From Desulfitobacterium_A nosdiversum (GTDB taxonomy: Bacteria; Bacillota; Desulfitobacteriia; Desulfitobacteriales; Desulfitobacteriaceae): a DNA stretch of 64,000 nucleotides. Below are positions 1-9,986 of this stretch, in pieces; the first letter of the stretch is position 1; every line of letters starts with the position of its first letter. The translations under genes were made by a program, and so were the position numbers. The stretch is taken from assembly GCF_049860565.1 (NCBI RefSeq), contig NZ_CP172056.1:2852001-2916000 (forward strand). Direction: 5' to 3'. The notes below the pieces were generated by a model that saw only the letters and a list, made by a program, of their open reading frames with translations, did not search any database and had not been told where the DNA came from.

Positions 1-1
1 G

Positions 2-1666
2 CATGTCTTACACACCGCTCATGCTATGGTTGATGGTGAAGCCCCGAGTTATTCGATAAAATCTCCGGAAAAACTTCACAAATTAGCTTCTCAACTTGGA
101 GTTTCCACCATAAATCGAGAAGATCGTGAGATTCTTAAAGATGTAACCGAAATTGCATATTCTGATTTTGGTCGCTATCAAGACCGGCCGCTAGCTTTTT
201 TAGATAGTTTTCTTACTGAGCAGCGACGTAAGAAATTCCAACATACCAATATTACGCCTCGTTCAATTGATGGCACAGTAACGGAGCTCATTGCCCAAAC
301 AGCTATGGGCGTTGACAGTGATCCTGTTAATTTGATTTTTGGAGGCTTAAAAGGTTCTTTGGCTGATTTAGCTGGGGAATATATCGGTACAAAGTTAAGT
401 GACGTTCTTTTTGGCATTCCGGAACCCATCGTGTCGGAGTCCAACCTTGGTGTAATCAATTCTAAGATGGTGAATATTGCTGTTCACGGACATAATCCGG
501 TTTTAAGTGAAATGGTTGTTGCCGCTGCCCGTCAGCTGCAAGGAGAAGCTCAAAAGGTTGGGGCGGAAGGAATCAACATCGTCGGAATTTGTTGTACCGG
601 TAATGAGCTTTTAATGCGAGAAGGAGTTTATCTTGCCACTTCATCCGCTTCCCAGGAAATGGCCATTATGACAGGTGCTCTTGATGCCATGGTTCTTGAT
701 ATCCAATGTATTTACCCTGCGGTTCAGCAATTAACAGAGTGCTTCCATACTAAAGTTGTAACAACCGAAGGGATCATGAAAATGCCTGGGGCTCAACACA
801 TAGCATTTAATGCCGAAACAGCTATGGAAGATGCCCAAAAACTTGTGCAAATTGCAATTGAGGCTTATAAAAACAGAGATCCAAAGAAGATTTCAATTCC
901 TAATGAACGTCATAACCTCGTTGCCGGTTTCAGTATAGAAACCTTGACTGATATTTTCTCAAAAGTCAATTCTGATCGTCCTATGTCTGTTCTCACCGAC
1001 GCTATCATGAATGGTCAAATCAAAGGTGTTGTTCAAATGGCAGGCTGCAACAATCTAAAACGGCCTCAGGACGAGTCCCATGTTGTTATTTTGAAAGAAC
1101 TTGTCAAAAATGATGTTCTTGTTGTCGCTACCGGCTGTTCAGCAGGAGCATTTGCTAAGTTAGGGCTGATGAGCCCGCTTGCTGTTGATGCCTATGCCGG
1201 GGAGGGTCTTAAGAGCTTTATTCGGATGCTGGAAGATGCAAATCCACAGCTCACAACCGGCTTACCGCTGATCTTTCATATTGGAGCCTGTGTCGATAAC
1301 AGCCGTGGCATGGATCTTGTTATGGCAATGGCAGAAGAGTTGGAAGTTGATGTACCGAAGGTTCCTTTCGCTGCATCTGCTCCTGAAGCAATGCACGAAA
1401 AAGCAGTGGCTATTGGTACTTACTGCGTCACAATGGGGCTGCCCACCCATGTCGGTTCGATGCCTTTCCTTGAAGGAAGCGATCTAATCTACGGTATTGC
1501 GACTCAAATCGCCCATGACGTTTTTGGCGGCAACTTTATATTTGAAATGGATCCACAAGTAGCAGCTCAGAAAATCTTAGGTGCATTAGAATATCGTAGC
1601 TGGAAATTAAAAATTCATAAGCATGCCGCGGAAAAGTTCAACACGGAAATAGCTCAAGGTTGGTAA
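2..1666 (+). CDS. acsA: Carbon monoxide dehydrogenase catalytic subunit, 5' end outside window
   Basis: Ni-Fe CO dehydrogenase (CooS/AcsA family), which reduces CO2 to CO for acetyl-CoA synthase. The reading frame is open to the window edge (codons before the ATG at 26 read HVLHTAHA), so about 550 residues are seen of a family usually 630-670 long; the N-terminal B/D-cluster cysteines lie outside. Visible C-cluster motifs are GICCTGNELL, MAGCNN, ATGCSAGAFAKLGL, HIGACVDNSR and the CVTMGLPTHVGSMPFLEG region. It ends 19 bp before acsB, which has its own AGGAGG. Being first in an acs cluster favours the acetyl-CoA synthase partner (AcsA) over a free-standing CooS, though sequence alone does not settle this. 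Confidence 0.95.
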   Translation, partial: HVLHTAHAMVDGEAPSYSIKSPEKLHKLASQLGVSTINREDREILKDVTEIAYSDFGRYQDRPLAFLDSFLTEQRRKKFQHTNITPRSIDGTVTELIAQTAMGVDSDPVNLIFGGLKGSLADLAGEYIGTKLSDVLFGIPEPIVSESNLGVINSKMVNIAVHGHNPVLSEMVVAAARQLQGEAQKVGAEGINIVGICCTGNELLMREGVYLATSSASQEMAIMTGALDAMVLDIQCIYPAVQQLTECFHTKVVTTEGIMKMPGAQHIAFNAETAMEDAQKLVQIAIEAYKNRDPKKISIPNERHNLVAGFSIETLTDIFSKVNSDRPMSVLTDAIMNGQIKGVVQMAGCNNLKRPQDESHVVILKELVKNDVLVVATGCSAGAFAKLGLMSPLAVDAYAGEGLKSFIRMLEDANPQLTTGLPLIFHIGACVDNSRGMDLVMAMAEELEVDVPKVPFAASAPEAMHEKAVAIGTYCVTMGLPTHVGSMPFLEGSDLIYGIATQIAHDVFGGNFIFEMDPQVAAQKILGALEYRSWKLKIHKHAAEKFNTEIAQGW

Positions 1667-1685
1667 AGAAAGGAGGATTAATCCA

Positions 1686-3866
1686 ATGTCAATGGAGCAA
1701 ATTTACGAAGATGCCATAAAGGACCCTTCTCAAGAACCTAAAAAGCTATTGCGTAAAGCCTACGACGGTACGATTACGGCAATGACCTATGCGGAAATTC
1801 TTCTTAACCGTGCTCTTAAAGATTATGGAAAAGCGCAGACGATTGGTTATCCTGACACGGCTTATCATCTTCCCGTCATCACCTGCTTATCCGGTGAAAA
1901 GGTAACAACTCTAGGTGAACTTGTTCCGATCCTTAATCGTATGAGAGCACAAGTTAAAACAAGACTAACCTTTGAAAATGCACGTCTTTGGGGAGAATCT
2001 GTTCTTTATGCTGCGGAGATTATCGAAACAATTCATTATTTGCAAGGCGATGAACCGAAAGTAGCACCTTGGACAGGATTTTTGGGAGACCCAATCCTCC
2101 GTAAACATGGAATCAAAATGGTAGATTGGACCATTCCCGGTGTTGCCGTTATTTTAGGGCGTGCAAAAGATTCGAAAGCCGCTAAAAAAATTGTGGATAA
2201 CCTTATGGGAAAAGGATTTATGTTGTTTCTTTGCGATGAAGTCATTGAACAGCTGCTCGAGGAAAATGTAAAAATTGGGGAAGATTATATTGCTTTCCCA
2301 TTAGGAAACTTTACTTCTGTAATACATGCGGTTAACTATGCTTTTCGTGCAGGCCTTGCTTTCGGCGGAATTCCTGCAGGCGAACGAGAAAACCACCGTG
2401 ACTACCAGCGTCGTCGTGTTCGGGCCTTTGTGCTTCATCTGGGCGAACTTGATGATGTGAAAGTTGCCGCAGAAATGGGTGCAATTTTTATGGGTTTCCC
2501 AGTGCTCACTGACCAGGAACTCAATGCAGATCTGCAAATTCCCGATTGGTATATCTCTGAACCTGATTACGAAAAAATTGTTCCCCTTGCTTTAGAAGTT
2601 CGCGGGATTAAGTTAACCAATATAGAAGTACCGATTCCAGTTAACTTTGGACCCGCTTTTGAGGGAGAGACCATCCGTAAGGGCGATACCTATGTTGAAT
2701 TCGGGGGTGGTAAAACGACGGCTTTCGAACTTGTCCGAATGATTGGACCGGATGAAGTCGTTGACGGAAAAATTACGGTCATTGGTCCGGAAATCGATGC
2801 GATTCCTGAAGGAACCCGCTTACCTCTGGGCATAATGGTTGATATCTATGGCCGAAAGATGCAAGAGGATTTTGAAGGGGTTCTCGAAAGGCGCATTCAC
2901 TATTTCACAAACTATGGTGAAGGAATTTGGCATGTTGCTCAACGTGATCTCTGCTGGGTTCGTATTTCTAAAGATGCCCGATCGAAAGGTTTCTTAGTAA
3001 AACATATCGGGGAACTCCTCCTTGCCAAATTCAGGCAAGAATTCCCTGCAATCGTCGACCGTATTCAAATCACAATTATGACGGACCAAGCCGCAGTTGA
3101 AGAGAATATTGTCAAAGCACGCGAGCGTTATCGTGCACGGGATGCACGTTTGAAGACTCTAACCGATGAATCCGTTGAAGAATTCTATTCGTGTTTGCTG
3201 TGTCAATCCTTTGCACCGAATCATGTATGTATCATTACACCCGAGCGTGTAGGACTATGTGGTGCAGTAAGCTGGCTGGATGCCAAAGCTGCTTATGAAA
3301 TTACACCGACTGGACCTAACCAGCCGATAACAAAAGGGATTGCAATTGACGACATCAGAGGAATGTGGCAAACTTGTAACGACTATTTAAGACCTGCCTC
3401 AAACAACACATTGGAAGAAGTCAATCTTTATACGCTGATGGATAAACCCATGACTTCTTGCGGTTGCTTTGAAGCGATTATGGCTATTGTTCCAGAGGTT
3501 AACGGACTTATGATTACAACCCGAGAACATAGCGGCATGACTCCATGTGGTATGACCTTCTCAACTTTGGCTGGAACCGTTGGCGGCGGTTTACAAACTC
3601 CCGGATTTATGGGTATTGGCCGTTCCTATCTTGTCAGTAAGAAGTTTATACCCGCCGATGGAGGAATCGCCCGTATTGTCTGGATGCCTAAAGAACTTAA
3701 AGAATTTCTTTGCGAAGATTTTATTCAACGTTCTCTTGACGAGGGACTTGGTGAAGATTTTATCGATAAGATTGCGGATGAAAGCATTGGCATAAGCGTT
3801 GAGGAGATCATGCCTTTCCTTGAGGAAAATGGACATCCGTGCTACTCCCTTGAATCTTTAATTTAA
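1686..3866 (+). CDS. acsB: Acetyl-CoA synthase, A-cluster subunit
   Basis: Joins CO, the methyl group from the corrinoid protein and CoA into acetyl-CoA. The protein has 726 residues, matching the usual length of about 729. The A-cluster and [4Fe-4S] ligands are all present: Cys503, Cys506, Cys515 and Cys525 (SCLLCQSFAPNHVC then VGLC), then Cys592-Gly-Cys594 (TSCGCFE). The spacing equals that of the Moorella enzyme with a constant offset of three. AGGAGG at 1671-1676 supports the ATG. It lies between the CODH and corrinoid-protein genes in one transcription unit. No odd features; a clear bacterial AcsB with the N-terminal CODH-binding domain intact. Confidence 0.98.
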   Translation: MSMEQIYEDAIKDPSQEPKKLLRKAYDGTITAMTYAEILLNRALKDYGKAQTIGYPDTAYHLPVITCLSGEKVTTLGELVPILNRMRAQVKTRLTFENARLWGESVLYAAEIIETIHYLQGDEPKVAPWTGFLGDPILRKHGIKMVDWTIPGVAVILGRAKDSKAAKKIVDNLMGKGFMLFLCDEVIEQLLEENVKIGEDYIAFPLGNFTSVIHAVNYAFRAGLAFGGIPAGERENHRDYQRRRVRAFVLHLGELDDVKVAAEMGAIFMGFPVLTDQELNADLQIPDWYISEPDYEKIVPLALEVRGIKLTNIEVPIPVNFGPAFEGETIRKGDTYVEFGGGKTTAFELVRMIGPDEVVDGKITVIGPEIDAIPEGTRLPLGIMVDIYGRKMQEDFEGVLERRIHYFTNYGEGIWHVAQRDLCWVRISKDARSKGFLVKHIGELLLAKFRQEFPAIVDRIQITIMTDQAAVEENIVKARERYRARDARLKTLTDESVEEFYSCLLCQSFAPNHVCIITPERVGLCGAVSWLDAKAAYEITPTGPNQPITKGIAIDDIRGMWQTCNDYLRPASNNTLEEVNLYTLMDKPMTSCGCFEAIMAIVPEVNGLMITTREHSGMTPCGMTFSTLAGTVGGGLQTPGFMGIGRSYLVSKKFIPADGGIARIVWMPKELKEFLCEDFIQRSLDEGLGEDFIDKIADESIGISVEEIMPFLEENGHPCYSLESLI

Positions 3867-3898
3867 ATTGAAACCAAGAAGAAAGGGGTAACCGACTC

Positions 3899-5221
3899 AT
3901 GGGATTATCAGGACTGGAAATCTATAAACAGCTTCCCAAGAAAAACTGCGGAGAATGCGGAACTCCAACGTGTCTTGCTTTTGCAATGGCTTTGGCAGCC
4001 GGCAAGGGTGCATTGGATACCTGCCCCTATGTAACTGATGATGCGCGAGAGGCCCTCGAATCAGCTTCAGCCCCACCTATAAAAGCTATTAAATTTGGAA
4101 ACGGATCTGTCCTCGGTGACGAAACGGTACTATTTCGCCATGACAAAACCTTCTATCATCCTACAACGTTATTAATCCAGGTTTCCGACATCCTGTCTGA
4201 TTCTGACATAGAGGCTAAAGTTCAGGAAATTAACTCCTTAGAGTTTGATCGGGTAGGCTTACATTATAGTATTGATGGTATTGCCATAAGCAACGAATCA
4301 GACGATCCTGCCCGTTTTTCCTATGTGGTAGACAAGGTTGCTTCAGCAACGGCACTTTCATTGTTAATCCTCAGCGAAAATCCCGACTCATTAAGTAGTG
4401 TTGTTTCAGGAATAGCTTCCCGTAAACCTTTAATTGGACCAGCCACAGCTGAGAACTTTGAAAAAATAGTTAACTTAGCAAAGGAATACAGTGTTCCTGT
4501 AATTCTTAAGGGGAACGGTCTTGACTCTCTATGTACCTTGGTAGAAAACGCACAAAAACTGGGCTATAAAGAATTCGTTCTTGACCCAGGTTCTCGAACA
4601 CCAAGTCAAACCTTAGCCAACCTAACTCACTTGCGCCGTTTAGCTATCAAAAAGAAATTTCGTCCTTTTGGTTATCCGGTTATTTCCTTTACAACTAAAT
4701 GTGAACCTTTGGATGAAATTGCAGAAGCATCTGTATATGTTGCCAAATATGCCAGCGCTGTTGTTTTAAAGGCATCAAATAAAGCCCAAATACTCCCATT
4801 GATGGCCTTGCGTCAAAATCTATATACCGATCCTCAAAAGCCAATTCAAGTTGAACCTAATCTTCATTCTGTAGGAGAAGTCAATGAGAACTCACCCGTA
4901 TATGTTACAACTAATTTCTCGCTGACCTACTATAGTGTAGAAGGAGAAGTTGAATCGAGTAAAATCCCAAGCTATATTCTTCCGATTGATACAGATGGTA
5001 CTTCAGTTTTAACCGCTTATGCTGCCGGAAAATTTGAACCCGAAAAAATTGCTGATGCTCTTGCCGCTTCAGGTGTGGCAGATAAAGTTAAACACCGCGA
5101 AGTCATTATACCTGGTTATGTTGCCGTAATCTCTGGTAAGCTCCAAGAAAAATCGGGTTGGAAAGTTGTTGTTGGTCCTCGAGAATCAAGTGGAATTGTT
5201 TCGTTCTCCCGCTCTATTTAA
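3899..5221 (+). CDS. acsC: Corrinoid/iron-sulfur protein large subunit
   Basis: Gamma subunit of the corrinoid iron-sulfur protein, which carries the methyl group on cobalamin between AcsE and AcsB. The N-terminal [4Fe-4S] domain has Cys17, Cys20, Cys25 and Cys42 (NCGECGTPTC, then DTCPY); a TIM-barrel and a C-terminal corrinoid-binding region follow. The 440-residue length is normal for the family. It sits 32 bp after acsB with AAAGGGG before the ATG. In this cluster the small subunit (acsD) is separated from it by the reactivator and nickel ATPase genes, so the two subunits are not adjacent. Confidence 0.97.
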   Translation: MGLSGLEIYKQLPKKNCGECGTPTCLAFAMALAAGKGALDTCPYVTDDAREALESASAPPIKAIKFGNGSVLGDETVLFRHDKTFYHPTTLLIQVSDILSDSDIEAKVQEINSLEFDRVGLHYSIDGIAISNESDDPARFSYVVDKVASATALSLLILSENPDSLSSVVSGIASRKPLIGPATAENFEKIVNLAKEYSVPVILKGNGLDSLCTLVENAQKLGYKEFVLDPGSRTPSQTLANLTHLRRLAIKKKFRPFGYPVISFTTKCEPLDEIAEASVYVAKYASAVVLKASNKAQILPLMALRQNLYTDPQKPIQVEPNLHSVGEVNENSPVYVTTNFSLTYYSVEGEVESSKIPSYILPIDTDGTSVLTAYAAGKFEPEKIADALAASGVADKVKHREVIIPGYVAVISGKLQEKSGWKVVVGPRESSGIVSFSRSI

Positions 5222-5297
5222 ATAACTCATACCAATTAAGAGAAAAGGTTAGCTTGGCTGCCATTTGAAGGCGTCGAAAAAGGAGAGGGGGGATATC

Positions 5298-7217
5298 ATG
5301 GCCCAATATCAAGTTACAATCATGCCTGATCGTCAAATTATAGAGGTTGAGCAAGGTACCTCCCTGCTTAAAGCCGCTTCAAAAGCAGGAATCTATCTTA
5401 AATCAAGCTGCGGGGGAGAAGGAACGTGTGGTGCCTGTAAGTTGACTGTTCTTGCCGGTCAAGTTCAGATCATGGGGACCGGTAATCTAAAACCTGAGCA
5501 AATTGCACGTGGTGTTCGGTTAGCTTGTCAAACTTTTGTTCAAGAAGATGTAACCATAGAAATTCCGCCCGAATCCCGTCTCAAAGAGCATCAAGTTCTT
5601 TTGGGTGATGTAAAAAAAGGACTTGTACAGGAAACGACAAACGATCTTTTAGCTACCTATGGTTTTCAACCTCTCGCCCGTAAAATTCGAGTTCAACTTT
5701 CAGCACCTACTTTAACGGACAACGCAAGTGATTGGTCGAGACTATTAGTTGAACTCAAACGAATTTTACCTCAAGCTAAAAAAATAGAAATTCCATTGTC
5801 AATTCTCCGCCAACTGCCTGAAGTCCTACGCCAAGCAGATTGGAACATTTCAATCACATTAAGTGAACTAGAAGGCTACTGCATAATTACGCATGTCGAA
5901 TCTGGAAATGATCAACCCGCATATGGTTTAGCTATTGATATTGGCACAACAACAGTCGTCGTTTATCTTGTTAATCTCAAAACTGGAGAAATTGAAGATA
6001 AACAAGGGGCATATAACAAACAAGCTAAATTTGGGGATGATGTCATTTCTCGAATCGTTCATGCTGTTGAAAACGATGAAAGTTTAGCAGAAATTCACAA
6101 GGCTGTAATGGATACAATAAACGAATTAATGGATAGCTTGCTTGAAAGAAAAGGACTATCCCAGACGAATCTATCTGCTGCCGTTATCGCAGGAAACACC
6201 ACGATGACCCAACTCTTTCTGCAAATTAACCCTCGTTACCTTCGCTTGGAGCCCTATATTCCCACAGTAAGTATTACTCCTTCTATTCCGGCAAAAGAAA
6301 TCGGTCTGCATATTTTACCGGAAGCATTAGTTCACTCCTATCCTTCTGTTGCAAGTTATGTAGGGGGCGATATCGTTTCCGGTACTCTTGTCACTAATAT
6401 GGCACATAAAGAAGATATTTCGCTCTTTATAGACATTGGTACAAACGGTGAAATTGTGCTTGGCAATCAGGATTGGCTTGTTTCTTGCGCCTGCTCTGCC
6501 GGTCCCTGTTTCGAAGGAGGAGGAATTAGTTTTGGCATGCGTGCTATGCCTGGGGCAATAGAACGAGTCAATATTGATCCCCTGACTTTAGACGTAAACC
6601 TATCTGTTATCGGAAGGATAGCCCCTGTCGGAATTTGCGGCTCAGGACTCGTCGATTGCCTTTCTAAACTTCGTGAAGCCGGCATAATTGATCGAGCGGG
6701 TAACTTTCAAATTGAACATACTTCTAAAACTGGACGTTTGCGGCAGACTTCTGATGATAAAGAATTTGTACTTGCTTGGTCTCACCAATCCGGCGGGGAT
6801 AAAGATGTAGTCATTACCGAAAATGATGTTAAAAACCTAATTCGAGCCAAAGGAGCAATTTATGCCGGGATTCGTTCGCTGCTGCAAATGGTTTCTCTGG
6901 AGATCGGAATGATTGATAAGGTCATCATCGCCGGAGGCTTCGGAAACTATTTAAATGTACGCGATTCCATTCAAATTGGTTTGCTTCCGGATTTACCCTT
7001 GGAAAAGTTTGAATTCATTGGCAATTCATCTGTTAAAGGGGCTTGCTTGGCTTTATTATCACAAAAAGCCTGGCATGAAGCAGCTGAATTGGGACAGAAA
7101 ATAACGTATGTAGAACTCTCTATTGGAAACACATTTATGGATGAGTTTGTTTCTGCACTTTTCCTGCCTCATACCGATTTAACCCTATTTCCAACAGTTG
7201 AAGGACAGGAGGAATAG
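5298..7217 (+). CDS. acsV: Reductive activator of corrinoid protein (ASKHA ATPase with ferredoxin domain)
   Basis: RACo-type protein that uses ATP to return oxidised Co(II) corrinoid to the active Co(I) state. It has 639 residues. The N-terminal [2Fe-2S] domain has Cys38, Cys44, Cys47 and Cys77 (SSCGGEGTCGACK, LACQTF). A linker is followed by an ASKHA ATPase fold with phosphate-binding motifs AIDIGTTTVVVYL, FIDIGTNGEIVLG and a late IAGGFGNY. The ATG at 5298 follows GGAGAGGGGGG; an upstream in-frame ATG at 5265 has no comparable ribosome site. It belongs to the DUF4445 family common near methyl-corrinoid systems; the position between acsC and acsD makes the corrinoid iron-sulfur protein its likely client. 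Confidence 0.93.
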   Translation: MAQYQVTIMPDRQIIEVEQGTSLLKAASKAGIYLKSSCGGEGTCGACKLTVLAGQVQIMGTGNLKPEQIARGVRLACQTFVQEDVTIEIPPESRLKEHQVLLGDVKKGLVQETTNDLLATYGFQPLARKIRVQLSAPTLTDNASDWSRLLVELKRILPQAKKIEIPLSILRQLPEVLRQADWNISITLSELEGYCIITHVESGNDQPAYGLAIDIGTTTVVVYLVNLKTGEIEDKQGAYNKQAKFGDDVISRIVHAVENDESLAEIHKAVMDTINELMDSLLERKGLSQTNLSAAVIAGNTTMTQLFLQINPRYLRLEPYIPTVSITPSIPAKEIGLHILPEALVHSYPSVASYVGGDIVSGTLVTNMAHKEDISLFIDIGTNGEIVLGNQDWLVSCACSAGPCFEGGGISFGMRAMPGAIERVNIDPLTLDVNLSVIGRIAPVGICGSGLVDCLSKLREAGIIDRAGNFQIEHTSKTGRLRQTSDDKEFVLAWSHQSGGDKDVVITENDVKNLIRAKGAIYAGIRSLLQMVSLEIGMIDKVIIAGGFGNYLNVRDSIQIGLLPDLPLEKFEFIGNSSVKGACLALLSQKAWHEAAELGQKITYVELSIGNTFMDEFVSALFLPHTDLTLFPTVEGQEE

Positions 7218-7221
7218 TAAC

Positions 7222-7986
7222 ATGGCAAAATATGTAGCTGTTGCTGGAAAAGGCGGGGTAGGAAAAACAACATTTACAGCACTCCTTCTCCGTCAAATTG
7301 TAAAAAATAATAAGGATATTTCTATTTTAGCCGTAGATGCTGATCCTAATGCCAATCTCAATGAAGCCTTAGGACTTAAAGTTACTGCAACAATTTCTGA
7401 TCTTCTGGAGGAAACGAAAAATCCTAAAGCTATACCCACTGGGATGCCAAAGGATGTGTTTGTTGAATACAAACTTCAACAGACACTTATTGAATCACAA
7501 GATATCGATTTGCTTGTGATGGGGGGGCCTCAAGGTCCCGGTTGCTATTGCTATCCAAATGATCTTCTGCGTAAGTACTTAGAAAGTTTAGGCAGCAATT
7601 ATGATCTGGTTGCTGTAGATACAGAAGCTGGTTTAGAACATATAAGCAGGCGAACCATTTCTCATATAGATACGATGTTTGTTATCAGCGATTCTTCTGC
7701 ACGTGGAATTCGTTCTGCCGGCCGCGTTCATGATTTAATTAAGGGTTTACGTTCAGCAGTAGGAGAAGTTTACTTAGTTGTTACAAAGACTTCTCATGAT
7801 AGTTTAGATTTGCTTTCTGAAGAAATTGAGAAAACCGGACTCAAGTTAATCGGGGATATACCGATCGATCCTTTAGTAACAGAACTGGATTTAGAAGGAA
7901 AGGCCCTTTATTCTCTTCCGGATCAATCTCAGGCTGTTCAATCTGTACAAAAAATACTCGAAAAAACTCACCTCATTAATCTTTAA
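7222..7986 (+). CDS. cooC: CooC/AcsF-type nickel-insertion ATPase
   Basis: MinD/SIMIBI-class P-loop ATPase that matures the nickel site of CODH or acetyl-CoA synthase. The deviant Walker A GKGGVGKTT is at residues 9-17. The family's metal-binding Cys-x-Cys is present at Cys108/Cys110 (GPGCYCYPND), followed by the AVDTEAGLEH switch. The ATG at 7222 is 4 bp past the activator stop and follows ACAGGAGG; the in-frame TTG at 7198 lies inside that ribosome site and is rejected. Within an acs cluster it would be called AcsF; CooC and AcsF cannot be separated here by eye. Confidence 0.93.
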   Translation: MAKYVAVAGKGGVGKTTFTALLLRQIVKNNKDISILAVDADPNANLNEALGLKVTATISDLLEETKNPKAIPTGMPKDVFVEYKLQQTLIESQDIDLLVMGGPQGPGCYCYPNDLLRKYLESLGSNYDLVAVDTEAGLEHISRRTISHIDTMFVISDSSARGIRSAGRVHDLIKGLRSAVGEVYLVVTKTSHDSLDLLSEEIEKTGLKLIGDIPIDPLVTELDLEGKALYSLPDQSQAVQSVQKILEKTHLINL

Positions 7987-8040
7987 GTTTTAAAAAGCTC
8001 CTAATAACTTTAAATAAACATAAGAGAGGAGAGAAATGCG

Positions 8041-9009
8041 ATGCCCGTTGCCCTCGTTAAAGAAAAATATCCGAGTAAAGTGGGTCAAGTTATCCTTGGC
8101 GCTACCCCAGAACAAGGAGGTACACGGACCAAAGTAGTAACAGTTGGCGGGGACAGTGCCTTACCTTTCCTCCATTTTGAGGGTAAGGTAGAAAACCGTT
8201 CGTTAATTGCGATGGAAGTAACCGATATTATTCCGCCGTGGAATGATTCAATTAAAGAGCAATATGGTAATGTTTTAAATAATCCAGCCGCATGGGCCCA
8301 AAAATGTGTAGATGAATTTAACGCGGATCTCATTTATATAAAGTTAATTGGTGCGAATCCTGAAGGGGAAAATCGCAGTCCGGAAGATTGTGCTCGGGTG
8401 GTTAAAGACGTTTTAAGCGCAGTAGGAGTTCCCTTGATTGTCGTTGGCTGTGAAGATCCAGACAAGGATAATGAAGTCATGGCTGCGGTCGCCGAAGCAG
8501 CTGCCGGAGAAAATTTGCTAATCGGTCTGGCAGAACAAGATAATTATAAATCCATAACCGCCGCAGCTATGGTTCATAAACATAATCTCATCGCGCGATC
8601 GCCGCTCGATATCAATATTTGCAAACAACTCAATATTTTAATTAGCGAAATGGGATTACCCCTTAACCGAATCGTTATCGACCCGATGATCGGCGGTTTA
8701 GGATATGGGATTGAATATGCCTATTCAATCATGGAACGTGCTCGCTTAGGATCCCTTGCAAACGATAAAATGCTATCTATGCCGATGATCTGCACGGTTG
8801 GCTATGAAGCTAATCGAGCGAAGGAAGCCAATGCATCTTCCGAAGAGTTTCCGGGTTGGGGCGAACTCTATGATCGATCCGTTCTCTGGGAAACATTAAC
8901 AGCAACAGCTTTGCTTCAAGCCGGTGCAAGTATACTTTTAATGCGTAATCCTGCTGCAGTTCGTCTTGTACAGCAAAACATTACTGATCTTATGGAAACG
9001 AATGCATAA
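8041..9009 (+). CDS. acsD: Corrinoid/iron-sulfur protein small subunit
   Basis: Delta subunit of the corrinoid iron-sulfur protein, a TIM-barrel partner of AcsC that helps place the corrinoid for methyl transfer. The 322-residue length is normal. Typical stretches include VTVGGDSALPFLHFEG near the N terminus, LIYIKLIGANPEG in the barrel and the glycine-rich PMIGGLGYGIEYAYSIMER. GAGGAGAG lies upstream of the ATG. The gene follows the CooC-like gene by 54 bp and precedes acsE by 48 bp, consistent with one operon from the CODH gene to acsE. Confidence 0.96.
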   Translation: MPVALVKEKYPSKVGQVILGATPEQGGTRTKVVTVGGDSALPFLHFEGKVENRSLIAMEVTDIIPPWNDSIKEQYGNVLNNPAAWAQKCVDEFNADLIYIKLIGANPEGENRSPEDCARVVKDVLSAVGVPLIVVGCEDPDKDNEVMAAVAEAAAGENLLIGLAEQDNYKSITAAAMVHKHNLIARSPLDINICKQLNILISEMGLPLNRIVIDPMIGGLGYGIEYAYSIMERARLGSLANDKMLSMPMICTVGYEANRAKEANASSEEFPGWGELYDRSVLWETLTATALLQAGASILLMRNPAAVRLVQQNITDLMETNA

Positions 9010-9057
9010 TCCATGAAGTTTTATTCTTGATAAGAATGAAGAAAGGGTGTGTCTGAC

Positions 9058-9852
9058 TTGATCATCATTGGTGAACGGATTAATGGTATGTTTAAGGATA
9101 TTGGAAATGCTCTTCGCGCTAAAGACCCAAAACCTATTCAAGAATGGGCACTAAAACAGCAAGAAGGAGGGGCTCATTATCTTGATGTTAATTCCGGACC
9201 GGCAATTCCGACAGAGGAAAGACCTTCCGCTTATGAATGGATGGTTGATGTCATTCAAGAAGTTTCTGATTTGCCCCTTTGTTTAGACTCGACAAATTAT
9301 GATGCGATCGAGGCGGGTCTAAAATTGGTAAAACGTCCTGCAATGATTAATTCGGTTCCGGCAGAACGTCCTAAAATTGAACGTGTTTTTCCCATGGCAG
9401 TTCAGTATAACGCGTCAGTCATTGGTTTAACCATGGATAAAGCAGGTATTCCCAAAGATTCGGAAAATCGGCTCGTCTTCGCAATGGAACTCGTAGCTGC
9501 TGCAGATGAATATGCCTTACCGATGGAAGATCTATTTATTGATCCTCTAATCTTACCTGTCAATGTAGCTCAAGAGCATGCCCCAGAAGTGCTTAAATCG
9601 CTTCAAATGATTAAAACTTTGGCTAATCCTGCGCCGCGTACCGTCCTTGGCTTATCTAACGTATCCCAAAAATCCCCTGATCGTCATTTAATCAATCGAA
9701 CCTATCTAGCAATGGCTATGGCCTGCGGACTTGACGCGGCAATCATGGATGCCAATGATGATCAGCTTGTTGATGTTGCCGCAACAGCCGAAATATTGCT
9801 TAATAACAGTATTTATGCCGATTCCTATCTTAAAGTTTTCCGTCAGCGATAA
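9058..9852 (+). CDS. acsE: Methyltetrahydrofolate:corrinoid/iron-sulfur protein methyltransferase
   Basis: Moves the methyl group of CH3-H4folate to the Co(I) corrinoid protein, the entry of the methyl branch into acetyl-CoA synthesis. The pterin-binding TIM barrel shows IIIGERINGMF, YLDVNSGPA, LCLDSTN, DPLILPVN and LGLSNVSQ. The TTG at 9058 is preferred: AAAGGG at 9042-9047 is correctly spaced from it, and the protein then starts as family members do and has 264 residues. The GTG at 9049 is almost touching the ribosome site. It is the last gene of the acs run and is followed by a terminator-like hairpin at 9871. Confidence 0.95.
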   Translation: MIIIGERINGMFKDIGNALRAKDPKPIQEWALKQQEGGAHYLDVNSGPAIPTEERPSAYEWMVDVIQEVSDLPLCLDSTNYDAIEAGLKLVKRPAMINSVPAERPKIERVFPMAVQYNASVIGLTMDKAGIPKDSENRLVFAMELVAAADEYALPMEDLFIDPLILPVNVAQEHAPEVLKSLQMIKTLANPAPRTVLGLSNVSQKSPDRHLINRTYLAMAMACGLDAAIMDANDDQLVDVAATAEILLNNSIYADSYLKVFRQR

Positions 9853-9870
9853 ACATTGCTTACCAACGCT

Positions 9871-9906
9871 ATACTCATCTCTCTTTGCAGGGGTGAGTAT
9901 TTTCTT
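9871..9906 (+). terminator. Terminator after acsE
   Basis: ATACTCATC and GGTGAGTAT-type arms (9871-9880 and 9891-9900, with G-T pairs) enclose a short loop, and the run TTTCTT follows. It lies 18 bp after the acsE stop and marks the end of the acs unit. Confidence 0.65.
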
Positions 9907-9986
9907 ATATTTCACAGTTTTTATCATACAACCGCAAGAAACTGCATAGCTATCAAATCAAGAAATAATTATGGAGGTGGACAAAC

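Noticed and set aside
26..40. ATG at 26 as true start of the CODH gene
   Set aside because: The frame is open to the window edge and the family needs about 90 more N-terminal residues.
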